From positions 1 through 31,478 of the IMG/VR virus record IMGVR_UViG_3300012988_000032: 31,478 bases of DNA, one strand, 5' to 3'. The notes beneath the pieces are model-generated. The model did no database searches and was not told where the DNA came from. It saw only the letters and a list, made by a program, of their open reading frames with translations. Source of the stretch: a virus. Positions 9,301-17,171 of this stretch are shown here, piece after piece (the stretch's first letter is position 1; every line of letters begins with the position of its first letter). The translations under genes were made by a program, and so were the position numbers.

Positions 9301-10294
9301 TCTCGAATTCGAATCCCTTGACGTAAGCCTTACCTGGTTCAATGTTGGTCACATAGACAGCGTTGTTTCCAACGTCGTCACTGAGAGTGACCTTGAATGG
9401 GCGTACAGTGTAGTCACCAGACTCATCGTATGTACGACGAGCGAGAGTTTGTTCTAGGTTGCCGAGCAATGGGTAGTCAATCTTCTTGGTGACAATACCA
9501 TTCTCAAGTCTCAACAACTCAATGAATAGGCTGTCATCCTTTGACTGCAAGGTTCTCTTTGACAAGGTCAAAGTTACCTGATATCTCCAAGCTCCTGGGG
9601 CCTGATAGTTGAATGATCCCTGTGCTGGGTCAAGCAATGATGAGTCACCTGACTCATCGACAACAGTTTCGTCGATTTCCAAACCAACTCTGAATGATGG
9701 AGAAGTGTTGGCTGAATCTAGAACGATGGTTTGTGGGGCAACGTAGACAAACAAGCCATTGACGTAGAAGACACCTTCATTGATGCTTGCAATGGATCCA
9801 TTTGTTGCATGGTTGGTTTCAGCTGTGGTTGCAGTGAATTGTGTACCAACGGCTGTTCTTAGATCTTCGTTAGCATCGAAGCCAGAACCAGCCAAATACT
9901 TGAGAACCAATGTTCCAGCGAATTCCTGGTTCTGGGTTGAATCATCAACCGCAACAACCATTGCCTTCTTTACAATTGGACCATTTGCATTGATGACCAA
10001 CTTGCTCTCAAAGTCTTCAATTGAGTTGTCATCATTGACCTGAAGCTTGACACCCTTTACAGTTGGGTCAAAGGTAATGTGTCCACCTTCTACTGGAGAA
10101 CCGTCCTTGAATACAAAATCACCAAGGTTCTTGATCTGGTTCTGTAGAATTGACTGAAGCTGGGTGAGTTCTCTTGCCTGAACTGCATACCCTGGACGAA
10201 ACAAGATCTTTAGGAAATTCTTGTCCTTAGCACCCTGACCATTGCCAGATGGGTCTATGAAGTCGTCGTAGAATGGTGGGTAATTGAATTCCAT
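6344..10294 (-). CDS. DUF4815-type virion structural protein (1316 aa)
   Basis: The N-terminal 80 residues carry the signature of this family: FYDDFIDPSGNGQGAKDKNF, then LKILFRPGYAVQARELTQLQ and a stretch ending LGDFVFKDGSPVEGG. The family is widespread in T4-like cyanophages and related phages and is treated as a baseplate-periphery or fibre-base protein; its exact job is not established. The body is beta-rich. A long helix (about residues 965-1020) precedes a proline-rich linker (about 1120-1175) with an eight-proline run. A small C-terminal domain follows, with two cysteines (NYCFNRSTL and GESCFNV). The gene starts its own unit, with a late-promoter box in the 40-base gap upstream. It occupies the place held in T4 by genes 9-12. 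Confidence 0.8.
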   Translation of the reverse strand: MEFNYPPFYDDFIDPSGNGQGAKDKNFLKILFRPGYAVQARELTQLQSILQNQIKNLGDFVFKDGSPVEGGHITFDPTVKGVKLQVNDDNSIEDFESKLVINANGPIVKKAMVVAVDDSTQNQEFAGTLVLKYLAGSGFDANEDLRTAVGTQFTATTAETNHATNGSIASINEGVFYVNGLFVYVAPQTIVLDSANTSPSFRVGLEIDETVVDESGDSSLLDPAQGSFNYQAPGAWRYQVTLTLSKRTLQSKDDSLFIELLRLENGIVTKKIDYPLLGNLEQTLARRTYDESGDYTVRPFKVTLSDDVGNNAVYVTNIEPGKAYVKGFEFETISTVKMTAPKARTTNTSSDYDLSLEYGNYVVAANLFSGNVEGFDTGNFGDMDLHYVPTQFINTAHAGAYANTKMGTAKVRSFDYAGDDQYYVYLLDVDLPPIVVYATGVAVNTSAIPLPTTFPAYDGILEVPVTILSGNSSGDVRTIVDYDESTKIAVVDRPFTQLIDSSSQLSIGFGVKDIESLVVTPNSFALANVYGAKNTSSALYPCMDIAPAGGKDIFGKTIIFSTELNKLVFPLPEGYIAQNSFVDVTFMNRKTLSSVSFATGNTTVGTGTGLDSSESFTFGFTNSYLPDNTARNNFLVVVRDKQSSNLSNGQVVVFDRGLNPGGNAIFQIDSTHVVIDCATTGSFLADILLNVRDSDAEINFRRTKTLIGDLEDTSLVATDAPTNGVAVSGAANTKIDAANGLVYFTSTWDISKAPGARQSLHIPDVVNVIAIYDSGNTAQYPNTTNGVDITDRYLFDSGQRDNYYDHASIILRDGAEVPAGQIVVKVRYYSHDATSGFFSADSYSASDYANGSIAYYSSEKFGIIALRDAIDFRPTRTIGTAADVTDFTINGLKLPQADQPMTLTYSFYLPRYDALVLTRDKQFKILNGEPAAYPKAPDVGQDSMVLYYLGVPPYTARVDEINLMYVENKRYTMRDIGSIDRRVEQLEYYTTLSELDAAASKQSILYQDGATAKEAYGIITDSFEDFSVADNGNPDLFCNLGEGSLMPYREVHPHEFIMQGATGPFKVNDRTYSMNFTEIPVVVQNTATKSISVQPFAFGQFRGDVDMRPQTDFWYSSLVFPEIVGPPRELPPPPPPPPAPIPVVPPVPPNTNEPLVQPQVVTSPPPPSPAPATGSVTAITTKVSQNYCFNRSTLSNPNGYYITLPNGKVINAQSMIGGFITNGESCFNVTVEPTGYGATRRENWYISEVVSNVKFTGHVGSNKYDQNITGSAALSNAIQLAAGGGAKVKFNNKLALNDVFQPVRQGKGVSFTGSLK

Positions 10295-10319
10295 TAGTTA
10301 ACTCATTGAATGTTGTGGT

Positions 10320-10327
10320 TTATTTAG
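10320..10327 (-). promoter_or_regulatory. T4-type late promoter box (CTAAATAA)
   Basis: The minus strand reads CTAAATAA in the gap between gene 8 and the DUF4815 gene, 25 bases upstream of the latter's ATG at 10294. Confidence 0.65.
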
Positions 10328-10334
10328 CACGTTC

Positions 10335-11948
10335 TCAGAAAGAAATCATCGTCTTGATTTGTTCAATCTGATCATCTGATCTTGAAATAGGTTCTACGTT
10401 ATTTACATGCAGGATTTTGCCTGAGAAAATATCAATATCAGGCTCTGCAATGGAGAAGGCAGTGAATGGTGTTGTGGTCACAGTTCCTCTGATCAATTCT
10501 GAGTCTGTGAATGTGCCTGAGATGTTGTTGACCCAGATCTGATTGTTGGTCTCATCCCAATAAACGACACGAGCCACAAAGGTTGCATCATCAAGCGTGT
10601 CACCCTGATAGACGATTTCATCCATTCTATAGAACACACCAATTGGTAGGTTCTGAACACGAACAATTGAAACAGTGCTATACTGTGTAGCATTAGCATT
10701 GATTGTTTCACCATCAACGGCCAACAATGGCTGCTTGATGACCACGATCTGACGATAATCAAAGATGTCTGATCCAACTTCGGCTTCAGTTGGTAGAACA
10801 CCATTTTCATCACCAACCAATTCAAAGCTCAACAATAGATTGGTTGCACCAAGCTCTTCAACTGGATCAAATCCGTGGCCACCAGGTGGACCAACAAGGA
10901 TTCTGATGTTAGCATTCTGACCAATGATGTCATTTATTACAACAAATGCTTCAGTGTAACCAGATCCACCATCCAAGATGTCAACCTGAATGATTGATCC
11001 ATTGGCATTGACTCTAGCATTCAATGTTGCACCAGTTCCATCACCGGTGACGCTCAAGATTGAAGTGACGTTAGAAGCCACGTTCTGGTTGTAGTATTGA
11101 CCTGGATTGACAATCTCAACGACGTCAATTCTTCCATCTACAGATGATGCGAACACGGCTGATTCTCTGAAGACTGGCATCCATTCTGCTGAGAAGAACT
11201 TCTGCTTCTGGCCACTTGGAATGGTGTACAAATACTTCCACTTGTAGCCATCAGAAGTTTCAATGAATGAGTTCTCTGGTAGTGCACCACCGATTGTGAT
11301 TGCTGGTTCAACAGTTGAGAATGCTCCATTGGCATTGAACAAGCACTTAAAGACCTGATCCTTCTTATTGCGGCAATAGAAGTTCTGTACATAGTATGGA
11401 GTTGAATCAACAACCTTGTATGCCGTGTTCTGGATGAATTCTCCAGCAAATGCAGTGTTGACATTCATTGATGTGTTGCTGATGATAGCAATTACCTGTC
11501 TCATCTGTGCATCAACGTTAACACCATCACCAGGCATGTAGACAAAGTCACCATTGGTGAAGTTGCTCAAGAAATGGGTGTTGGTTCCCGTCATTGTTCT
11601 ACTGTTATTAGAATTGACGGTGCCATCAACAGCTGTAAATTCTACAGTCTGATACATGTCAATTGCTGGGTCAACCTCATCAAACACAGTGCCAGTTTCC
11701 CAGTCCACTCTTGGTACAACGAAAGCAATATCACTGCCATTGATCTTCTTAATTGCAATGGAGCTACGACGAACTTCATTCAAATAGTCAATGGATTCAT
11801 TTGGAGTTTCAATCAACTCATCTTCAGAACCCCATGGGGATTCTCTTCCAATCATCACATATGTGTTGGATGATGTCCAGTCACGCACAGTTGCGTTGGC
11901 GAACAAAATTCTTTGTGATACGGTAATTCTTGACTTTTCGCTAATCAT
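10335..11948 (-). CDS. gp8: Baseplate wedge subunit gp8
   Basis: gp8 is a dimeric component of the T4 baseplate wedge. The match to T4 gp8 is clear at both ends by eye. YVMIGRESPWGSEDE corresponds to FITFGRSEPWSSNEN. FVVPRVDWETG corresponds to the PRRDWGDT segment. SDGYKWKYLYTIP corresponds to GDGYVWEYLFEIP. The last residues (ILHVNNVEPISRSDDQIEQI) correspond to the IYMENRPPI...QTEEI end. At 537 aa it is about 200 residues longer than T4 gp8 (334 aa). Two insertions explain this: a beta-module at about residues 103-180 (VNSNNSRTMTGTNTHF...) and a GxGY module at about 270-353. The ATG has AGAGAG upstream and a late-promoter box 20 bases upstream. Confidence 0.92.
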   Translation of the reverse strand: MISEKSRITVSQRILFANATVRDWTSSNTYVMIGRESPWGSEDELIETPNESIDYLNEVRRSSIAIKKINGSDIAFVVPRVDWETGTVFDEVDPAIDMYQTVEFTAVDGTVNSNNSRTMTGTNTHFLSNFTNGDFVYMPGDGVNVDAQMRQVIAIISNTSMNVNTAFAGEFIQNTAYKVVDSTPYYVQNFYCRNKKDQVFKCLFNANGAFSTVEPAITIGGALPENSFIETSDGYKWKYLYTIPSGQKQKFFSAEWMPVFRESAVFASSVDGRIDVVEIVNPGQYYNQNVASNVTSILSVTGDGTGATLNARVNANGSIIQVDILDGGSGYTEAFVVINDIIGQNANIRILVGPPGGHGFDPVEELGATNLLLSFELVGDENGVLPTEAEVGSDIFDYRQIVVIKQPLLAVDGETINANATQYSTVSIVRVQNLPIGVFYRMDEIVYQGDTLDDATFVARVVYWDETNNQIWVNNISGTFTDSELIRGTVTTTPFTAFSIAEPDIDIFSGKILHVNNVEPISRSDDQIEQIKTMISF

Positions 11949-11968
11949 TGTTTGACTCTCTAGATCAC

Positions 11969-11977
11969 TTATTTATG
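11969..11977 (-). promoter_or_regulatory. T4-type late promoter box (CATAAATAA)
   Basis: The minus strand reads CATAAATAA in the 36-base gap upstream of gene 8. The same nine-mer occurs upstream of genes 48 and 32. Confidence 0.7.
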
Positions 11978-11984
11978 GGCCATC

Positions 11985-14669
11985 TCACAGGCTCTTAATG
12001 ACCATCCAAGCGACATTGTCGACTTGGCTGCGGATTTCGTAGTGGACATTCGCATTGGCACTGAACACAGTGTTGGTTGTAATGCTGTTGCCAGACACCT
12101 GAACAACCAAACATGTCTGGGCATTGCCACCATCTGAGTTGGCCAAATAGATGGTGTCATTGACCTGAACATTTGATGCAAACTCAGCTGCAGACACCAA
12201 GACATTGGAACCATTGGTGGTTCTTACTGTCTCAAAAGCAATATATGCAACTCCACTCTCTATGTATAGGAATTCGTCATTGACGACTTCAGTAACTTCC
12301 TTGGCAAGATACATTGGTTGGTCCTTGAAGATGATCATGTCGCCAACCTCAACGACATCTCCAAAGTTGGTTCCAAACCCAACGACAGCATTAGATGTTG
12401 GAACTGTTGTTAGTGTTCCGGTTGCATTGGCAAGAGCATTTGAGGTCAAGATGATGTCAACACCCATCCAATCCACTGCCTTCTTGTAGATTGGTTCCTG
12501 GCTGCTGATGGTGAATCTTCCCAACATGCTCAAGCCAGCTGGGTGGACAATATCCATCAAGGTATCCTTGTACTTGCGCAAGGCTTCCTCAACAGTTACG
12601 ATGTATGAGAAGTTGTGATAGATGATGTCATCCTGGATCTTCATGTCTGAGCTCAAGAAGCCATCAGTGTTCAAGTAGAAGCCAGGGTAACGAATCAAAC
12701 CACCAAAGAATTCAGCGTTGGCCTTTGCCTTACCATTTCCATAAATTGTGGTTTCCAAAGGAATAGTTGAGATGTTGGTGCTTTCTAGGTTCTGTGCTAG
12801 GTTCAATGATCCAATATAGTTGTATACTCTCAATACAGAGTTGGCTCTATCATACTCATCAACATAACCAAAGAAGGTTGATGAGTTAGCATTGGCGCCT
12901 TGGAATACAACCTCACCCTCAAAGTAGAAGTCAACGTTAGCAATCTGAGTTACAGTAATATCCTGGATTCTCATTGAGACGTTTGGAGTTGAGATGTAAT
13001 CAAAACCTCTGCTGATGATTCTGAAGTCAATGATACGACCAATGTCACTTACAGAGATGTCAAGCTCTTCACCATCATTGTCACCAAAGGCAACAAGCTG
13101 TGCGCCAGTTCCAGCTGATGAAACTGAAACATTCAAACTGTTAGCAACAGTCACATCTGGCTTTGGAATTGGGTAACCCAAACCATGATCCAAGATGGTT
13201 ACTGAGATGATCTTGCCTGACAAATCAGTTGAGAACTCAGCCTCAAAGTCGTAACCAACGGCTGTATTGATGTAGATCTTGTCAGTGACATTGCTGTAGC
13301 CTGATCCACCATTATTGATTTCAATAGCAGCGACTCTACCAATGTCTCTTACCTTACCTTCTGAATCTCTCCAAGCATCGTATGTAGCAGTGTTTGGTGA
13401 TAGAAGATACTCTTGAAATACATCAACTGAATAGTCTGTTTCAAAGGTTGAGATTGGAGCCAACTGTGGAATGCTCTGGTATCCACCACCGCCACTGACT
13501 ACAGTGATTGAATCAATCGGGGCCAAGCCAATGTTTGATGTAGCAAAAGCCTCAATCAAAGTGGTTAGCAAGTTTGCGTTAGCTACATTAGGGAATCCAT
13601 AGTCACCAGCATTCAACAAAATGTTCTTGTGATACTCAATAGCATCAGTGTTGAATAGGATGAATTCAATGTTGTTGGTATCAATACCATCAACGATAAC
13701 GTTTGCGCCAGTTCCTGGATCACCTGGATCTGTTATAATGTCAATCCATGTATTTGGGTGCAGGCTGTAACCATAGCCACCATCAATCAAGGAGACACCC
13801 TCAATCTGTCCAACGGTGACGTTGCCAACCAAAGCCACAGCCTTGCGAGCTTCAGCGGTCTCATTCAAACCACCATAGAATACGACTGGGTCTCCAGTTC
13901 CGTAGTATGAACCAGCTGGATCATATGATCCACGGTATCTCAAACCACGGTATCTACCATCAACTGTGACCTTGGAAACGGAACCAATGATACGCTCTGA
14001 GAAGTACAATGGGTTGCCTTGTACATCAGTGTCATACTGGATTACAAGGTCTTCACCAACCTGAAACTCACGATTGATGTTAGACAAATAGACGTCAAAG
14101 ACTTCAACGTTATAGAATGGCTCAATTGTTCTTACAACTGATTCAATAACGCAAGTGGTGTTTGAGATTGATCCAACGCCATAACGACCAACCAATTGGC
14201 TGACGTCAATGTTAATGTTCTCATCTGATACGAAAAGTCTTACACCAAGAGGCAGCTGCCACTTACCATCAGAAGCCTTCAAGATCTGTTTCTTTGGATA
14301 GTAGATTTCTACATCCTTACCAAACAAGACTCTGAACAAGAACTTGAATGATTCCTCACTACCCTTCTTGTTGTAGAACTTGGTGGCAAGCTTCAACAGC
14401 TTGCGCTCACTTAGTTCTGTGGTGTCAGGGAAGAATGGTAGATAAACCTTCTTGAAGTGTTGGATGAACTCTTCAGTGGTTTCGTCTACATTGGTGTAGT
14501 CCATCATGCGGCGAGTATGATATGCAGCCGCACCACCATTAGGATCATCAAGCCAAGCGTAATATGCCTTGACAAATGCAACAAAGTTAGGGTCCTGATC
14601 CCTGATAAACTCAGGGATCATCGCATCAATTAGTACATCTAATCCTACTTGATTGAGATTATCACTCAT
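11985..14669 (-). CDS. Large baseplate wedge protein in the gp7 position (894 aa)
   Basis: It lies between genes 6 and 8, where T4 has gene 7 (1032 aa), and is probably its functional counterpart. Sequence identity with T4 gp7 could not be judged by eye. The N-terminal 130 residues are mostly helical (IPEFIRDQDPNFVAFVKAYY ... KKGSEESFKFLFRVLFGKDV ... ILKASDGKWQ), a conserved opening of large wedge proteins in T4-like phages. Residues about 290-565 hold five GxGY-type beta-modules (GGYGYSLHP, GGGGYQSIP, GGSGYSNV, HGLGYPIP, RGFDYISTP). A helical segment with VHPAGLSMLG follows (about 690-720). The C-terminus (about 745-885) has two tandem beta-modules of the type also inserted in gp8. The ATG at 14667-14669 was preferred over an in-frame TTG two codons upstream. 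It has AAGAG upstream and overlaps the gene 6 stop by eight bases. Confidence 0.7.
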   Translation of the reverse strand: MSDNLNQVGLDVLIDAMIPEFIRDQDPNFVAFVKAYYAWLDDPNGGAAAYHTRRMMDYTNVDETTEEFIQHFKKVYLPFFPDTTELSERKLLKLATKFYNKKGSEESFKFLFRVLFGKDVEIYYPKKQILKASDGKWQLPLGVRLFVSDENINIDVSQLVGRYGVGSISNTTCVIESVVRTIEPFYNVEVFDVYLSNINREFQVGEDLVIQYDTDVQGNPLYFSERIIGSVSKVTVDGRYRGLRYRGSYDPAGSYYGTGDPVVFYGGLNETAEARKAVALVGNVTVGQIEGVSLIDGGYGYSLHPNTWIDIITDPGDPGTGANVIVDGIDTNNIEFILFNTDAIEYHKNILLNAGDYGFPNVANANLLTTLIEAFATSNIGLAPIDSITVVSGGGGYQSIPQLAPISTFETDYSVDVFQEYLLSPNTATYDAWRDSEGKVRDIGRVAAIEINNGGSGYSNVTDKIYINTAVGYDFEAEFSTDLSGKIISVTILDHGLGYPIPKPDVTVANSLNVSVSSAGTGAQLVAFGDNDGEELDISVSDIGRIIDFRIISRGFDYISTPNVSMRIQDITVTQIANVDFYFEGEVVFQGANANSSTFFGYVDEYDRANSVLRVYNYIGSLNLAQNLESTNISTIPLETTIYGNGKAKANAEFFGGLIRYPGFYLNTDGFLSSDMKIQDDIIYHNFSYIVTVEEALRKYKDTLMDIVHPAGLSMLGRFTISSQEPIYKKAVDWMGVDIILTSNALANATGTLTTVPTSNAVVGFGTNFGDVVEVGDMIIFKDQPMYLAKEVTEVVNDEFLYIESGVAYIAFETVRTTNGSNVLVSAAEFASNVQVNDTIYLANSDGGNAQTCLVVQVSGNSITTNTVFSANANVHYEIRSQVDNVAWMVIKSL

Positions 14670-16725
14670 TATCAACTCTTACCGTAATGATGGATGACCT
14701 CATCAAAGTGTCATCATAGGTCAATATCCTGTTTAGGGTAGAAGAAAAGTTGGAATCTAGTGGCTGAACAAAGACTGACAACGTCTTGGTTGTGTTCTTT
14801 ACATCAGTTGGATAGAAGTTGGTCAACTCAATTGTACCATCAACGTAGTTGATGACACCAGCATCATCCTTCATTACAGACTTGATATTGCTGCTATCAT
14901 AGTAATATGATCTCAATGTACCAATTGTTCCTTCAACAATTGCTTCCAATGAAGCACCTGAGCCGGTGTTTCCAGTGATAGTTACTTGTGCTTCAGTGTA
15001 GTTTGAACCTGGATTATCAACAACGACAGACTCAATCTGTCCATTGACGATTACAGCGTAAGCATTGGCACCCTCACCATCACCACTAATGACTAGAGTT
15101 GGGTCTTCAGTGAATCCCGTACCTGGAGACAATACTGAGATGGACTCAACACCGGTGGATGATTCTGGAGTTTCTTCAAGATAACAATCTCTTTCAACAC
15201 CATTGAAGTCTGCGCTGACGAATGCTGGGGATGAGTACAACTTGTTCTTACCCAAGCCTCTGTTCAATGGGGTTCCAAAGCTCAACTCATAAGTCTTGGC
15301 CTGATTCAAGATAGCATCAAGTCTCTTTTCAATGAAGATGTCTGCTGAGCTTGAATTGATTGAGGTATCAGAGTCATCAATTGATCTCAATAGTCTTGAG
15401 ATCTTGAACTTGTTATTGAATGTGTTCAAGTTGTCCTCAGCGAACTGGGCAACTCTTTGTCTTACAATGTCACTGATTTCGTTTGCAGTGTAGTTTGTCT
15501 GACGTGGATCATAGTACACAGTGATACGGAAGTTCAAATAGTTGTAATCAGGATCAACGAATTCAGGCAACACAGTCATAACGCTGATTGGCTGGATGAT
15601 GGATTCAATTACATACTGCTTTTGGGCTTCAGTTACAGCAAATCCTGCCTTTGGCTTGACTGACAAGAATACCTTTCCATAGACTGGTGGATCATTCTCT
15701 TCACCACCCCAAACTGAGATGGCAGCAAAGTATGGATAACGACGATTGATTACATTGATGTAGTCATTCTTTGTTACTGCTCTGTTTTGTGATAGGTATG
15801 ACTTTGGGGCAGCAAACTTGATGCTGTCTGGAGTTTCAGATGGTGAACCAGAAGTAGAGTTGACCACAGTTGAGGTGTTAGCAGTTGATCCACTCAACAA
15901 GGATGACTGGATTCTGAAACGGCCGATGTCATTAGCATTCTCACCATTGCTGATGATGTATGTTACTCTAACGACGTTACCATCAACAAGGCTCTTGCCT
16001 AGGATTCCATCACCAAAGTATATCTTGTAATTACCATTGGTTCCTTCTTCCAAGTAGAACACACTGGATGTTGCTGACATGACTTCAGTTGCATCATCAG
16101 CAAGCGTGAAGGTCTGTTGTTCAATGTTGTTTTCAGAGGTCTGGACAATGACTTCCAAGGTGGAGATGTCAATGCTTGGATCCAGCAGGTCAAAGCTCTG
16201 ATCTGGGTTTGAAGATGAGTTGTAGATGTAGACCTTGGTGACTGGGTTGCCTTCCTTGATTTCAACATTAGTGAAGTCAAAGACATCGCCATTGGCTGAT
16301 ACAGTTAAAGACTCAGTTGTGATGAAGTTATAGCTGACACCATTCAAGGCTTCACTGCTGAACTTGGTGAAGCGTGGCATTGTTAGTGCGCTGGTTGGAT
16401 CTGAGTTGGCCTTAGTGATAGCAACATTGACTACAGCCAATGAGCTTGTTACTGATCTTGGAGTGTATCCAAGCATCTTAGCATGTGAAACGATCGTTGA
16501 ACGTAGAACTGCTGTATCCAAGAAGCTTTCTGAAGCCACCATGTTCAAGTAGAAGCTCAACATGTGGGTATTCATTGCCATCATGTTCAGCAACTGGCTC
16601 ATTGCTGAACCTTCAAAGTTGAAATCCTCAAACTCTGATTGGCTTCTTAGATAAGTCTTGAGGTTGGTCTTGATCGTGTCAAAATCCAAACCTGCAAGAA
16701 TGATTTTATTACTAGTGTTGGCCAT
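14662..16725 (-). CDS. gp6: Baseplate wedge subunit gp6
   Basis: gp6 forms the inner ring of the T4-type baseplate and is the trigger scaffold conserved across contractile tails (J-like family). The length (687 aa) is close to T4 gp6 (660 aa). The N-terminal region has the typical helical segment with FEGSAMSQLLNMMAMNTHML (about residues 37-56) followed by LDTAVLRSTIVSHAKMLGYT. The middle has the J-like strands (about residues 225-410; YKIYFGDGILGKSL, RAVTKNDYINVINRRYPYFA). A GxGY module (about residues 520-602; SVLSPGTGFTEDPTLVISGD) is inserted before the C-terminal wedge domain and is not present in T4 gp6 as I know it. The ATG is preceded by AGG and follows gene 25 by five bases. Confidence 0.9.
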   Translation of the reverse strand: MANTSNKIILAGLDFDTIKTNLKTYLRSQSEFEDFNFEGSAMSQLLNMMAMNTHMLSFYLNMVASESFLDTAVLRSTIVSHAKMLGYTPRSVTSSLAVVNVAITKANSDPTSALTMPRFTKFSSEALNGVSYNFITTESLTVSANGDVFDFTNVEIKEGNPVTKVYIYNSSSNPDQSFDLLDPSIDISTLEVIVQTSENNIEQQTFTLADDATEVMSATSSVFYLEEGTNGNYKIYFGDGILGKSLVDGNVVRVTYIISNGENANDIGRFRIQSSLLSGSTANTSTVVNSTSGSPSETPDSIKFAAPKSYLSQNRAVTKNDYINVINRRYPYFAAISVWGGEENDPPVYGKVFLSVKPKAGFAVTEAQKQYVIESIIQPISVMTVLPEFVDPDYNYLNFRITVYYDPRQTNYTANEISDIVRQRVAQFAEDNLNTFNNKFKISRLLRSIDDSDTSINSSSADIFIEKRLDAILNQAKTYELSFGTPLNRGLGKNKLYSSPAFVSADFNGVERDCYLEETPESSTGVESISVLSPGTGFTEDPTLVISGDGEGANAYAVIVNGQIESVVVDNPGSNYTEAQVTITGNTGSGASLEAIVEGTIGTLRSYYYDSSNIKSVMKDDAGVINYVDGTIELTNFYPTDVKNTTKTLSVFVQPLDSNFSSTLNRILTYDDTLMRSSIITVRVDNE

Positions 16726-16730
16726 TTATG

Positions 16731-17138
16731 TTACCTGACGCGTTGCAAAAACATATCAACTGTATATGTTTGGGTGCTGTTCAAAATAGAGAATACCAAT
16801 GTGACGTTGAACCCATTATGATCTGTATCAGCATCAACCCAAACATTATGCAGATCAACTCTTGGCTCAAAGTTCTTGACGATGTTCTTGATCTCATCAG
16901 CCAACAAGTTTGCTGTGACTCCATCAACCATCTCAAACAACAATGATCTGACATTGCCACCGATTTCTGGGTGGAATGGAACATCGTAGTAATTCAACTG
17001 GATCAAGTTCTTCAGAGCCTGCACGACACTGTTTGTACCAGTGACCTTTACAAGATCACCGGATACAGGATGTGGCCTAAAACTTAGGTCAAAATCACTA
17101 TACTTCCTGATTTCTGTGCTTTTCTGTGTTGATGGCAT
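16731..17138 (-). CDS. gp25: Baseplate wedge subunit gp25
   Basis: gp25 is the small sheath-initiating wedge protein conserved in all contractile injection systems. The length (135 aa) matches the family (T4: 132). The diagnostic EPR motif is at residues 91-93 (NFEPRVDL). The upstream FHPEIGGNVRSLLFE (about residues 55-69) is also typical. It leads a unit transcribed into genes 6, the gp7-position gene and beyond, with a late-promoter box 21 bases upstream. Confidence 0.95.
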   Translation of the reverse strand: MPSTQKSTEIRKYSDFDLSFRPHPVSGDLVKVTGTNSVVQALKNLIQLNYYDVPFHPEIGGNVRSLLFEMVDGVTANLLADEIKNIVKNFEPRVDLHNVWVDADTDHNGFNVTLVFSILNSTQTYTVDMFLQRVR

Positions 17139-17159
17139 TGGAATTCCTTGACGTCGCCA

Positions 17160-17167
17160 TTATTTAG
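17160..17167 (-). promoter_or_regulatory. T4-type late promoter box (CTAAATAA)
   Basis: The minus strand reads CTCTAAATAATGG in the 33-base gap between genes 5 and 25, 21 bases upstream of the gene 25 ATG. The core is identical to the box at 10320-10327. Confidence 0.65.
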
Positions 17168-17171
17168 AGCC

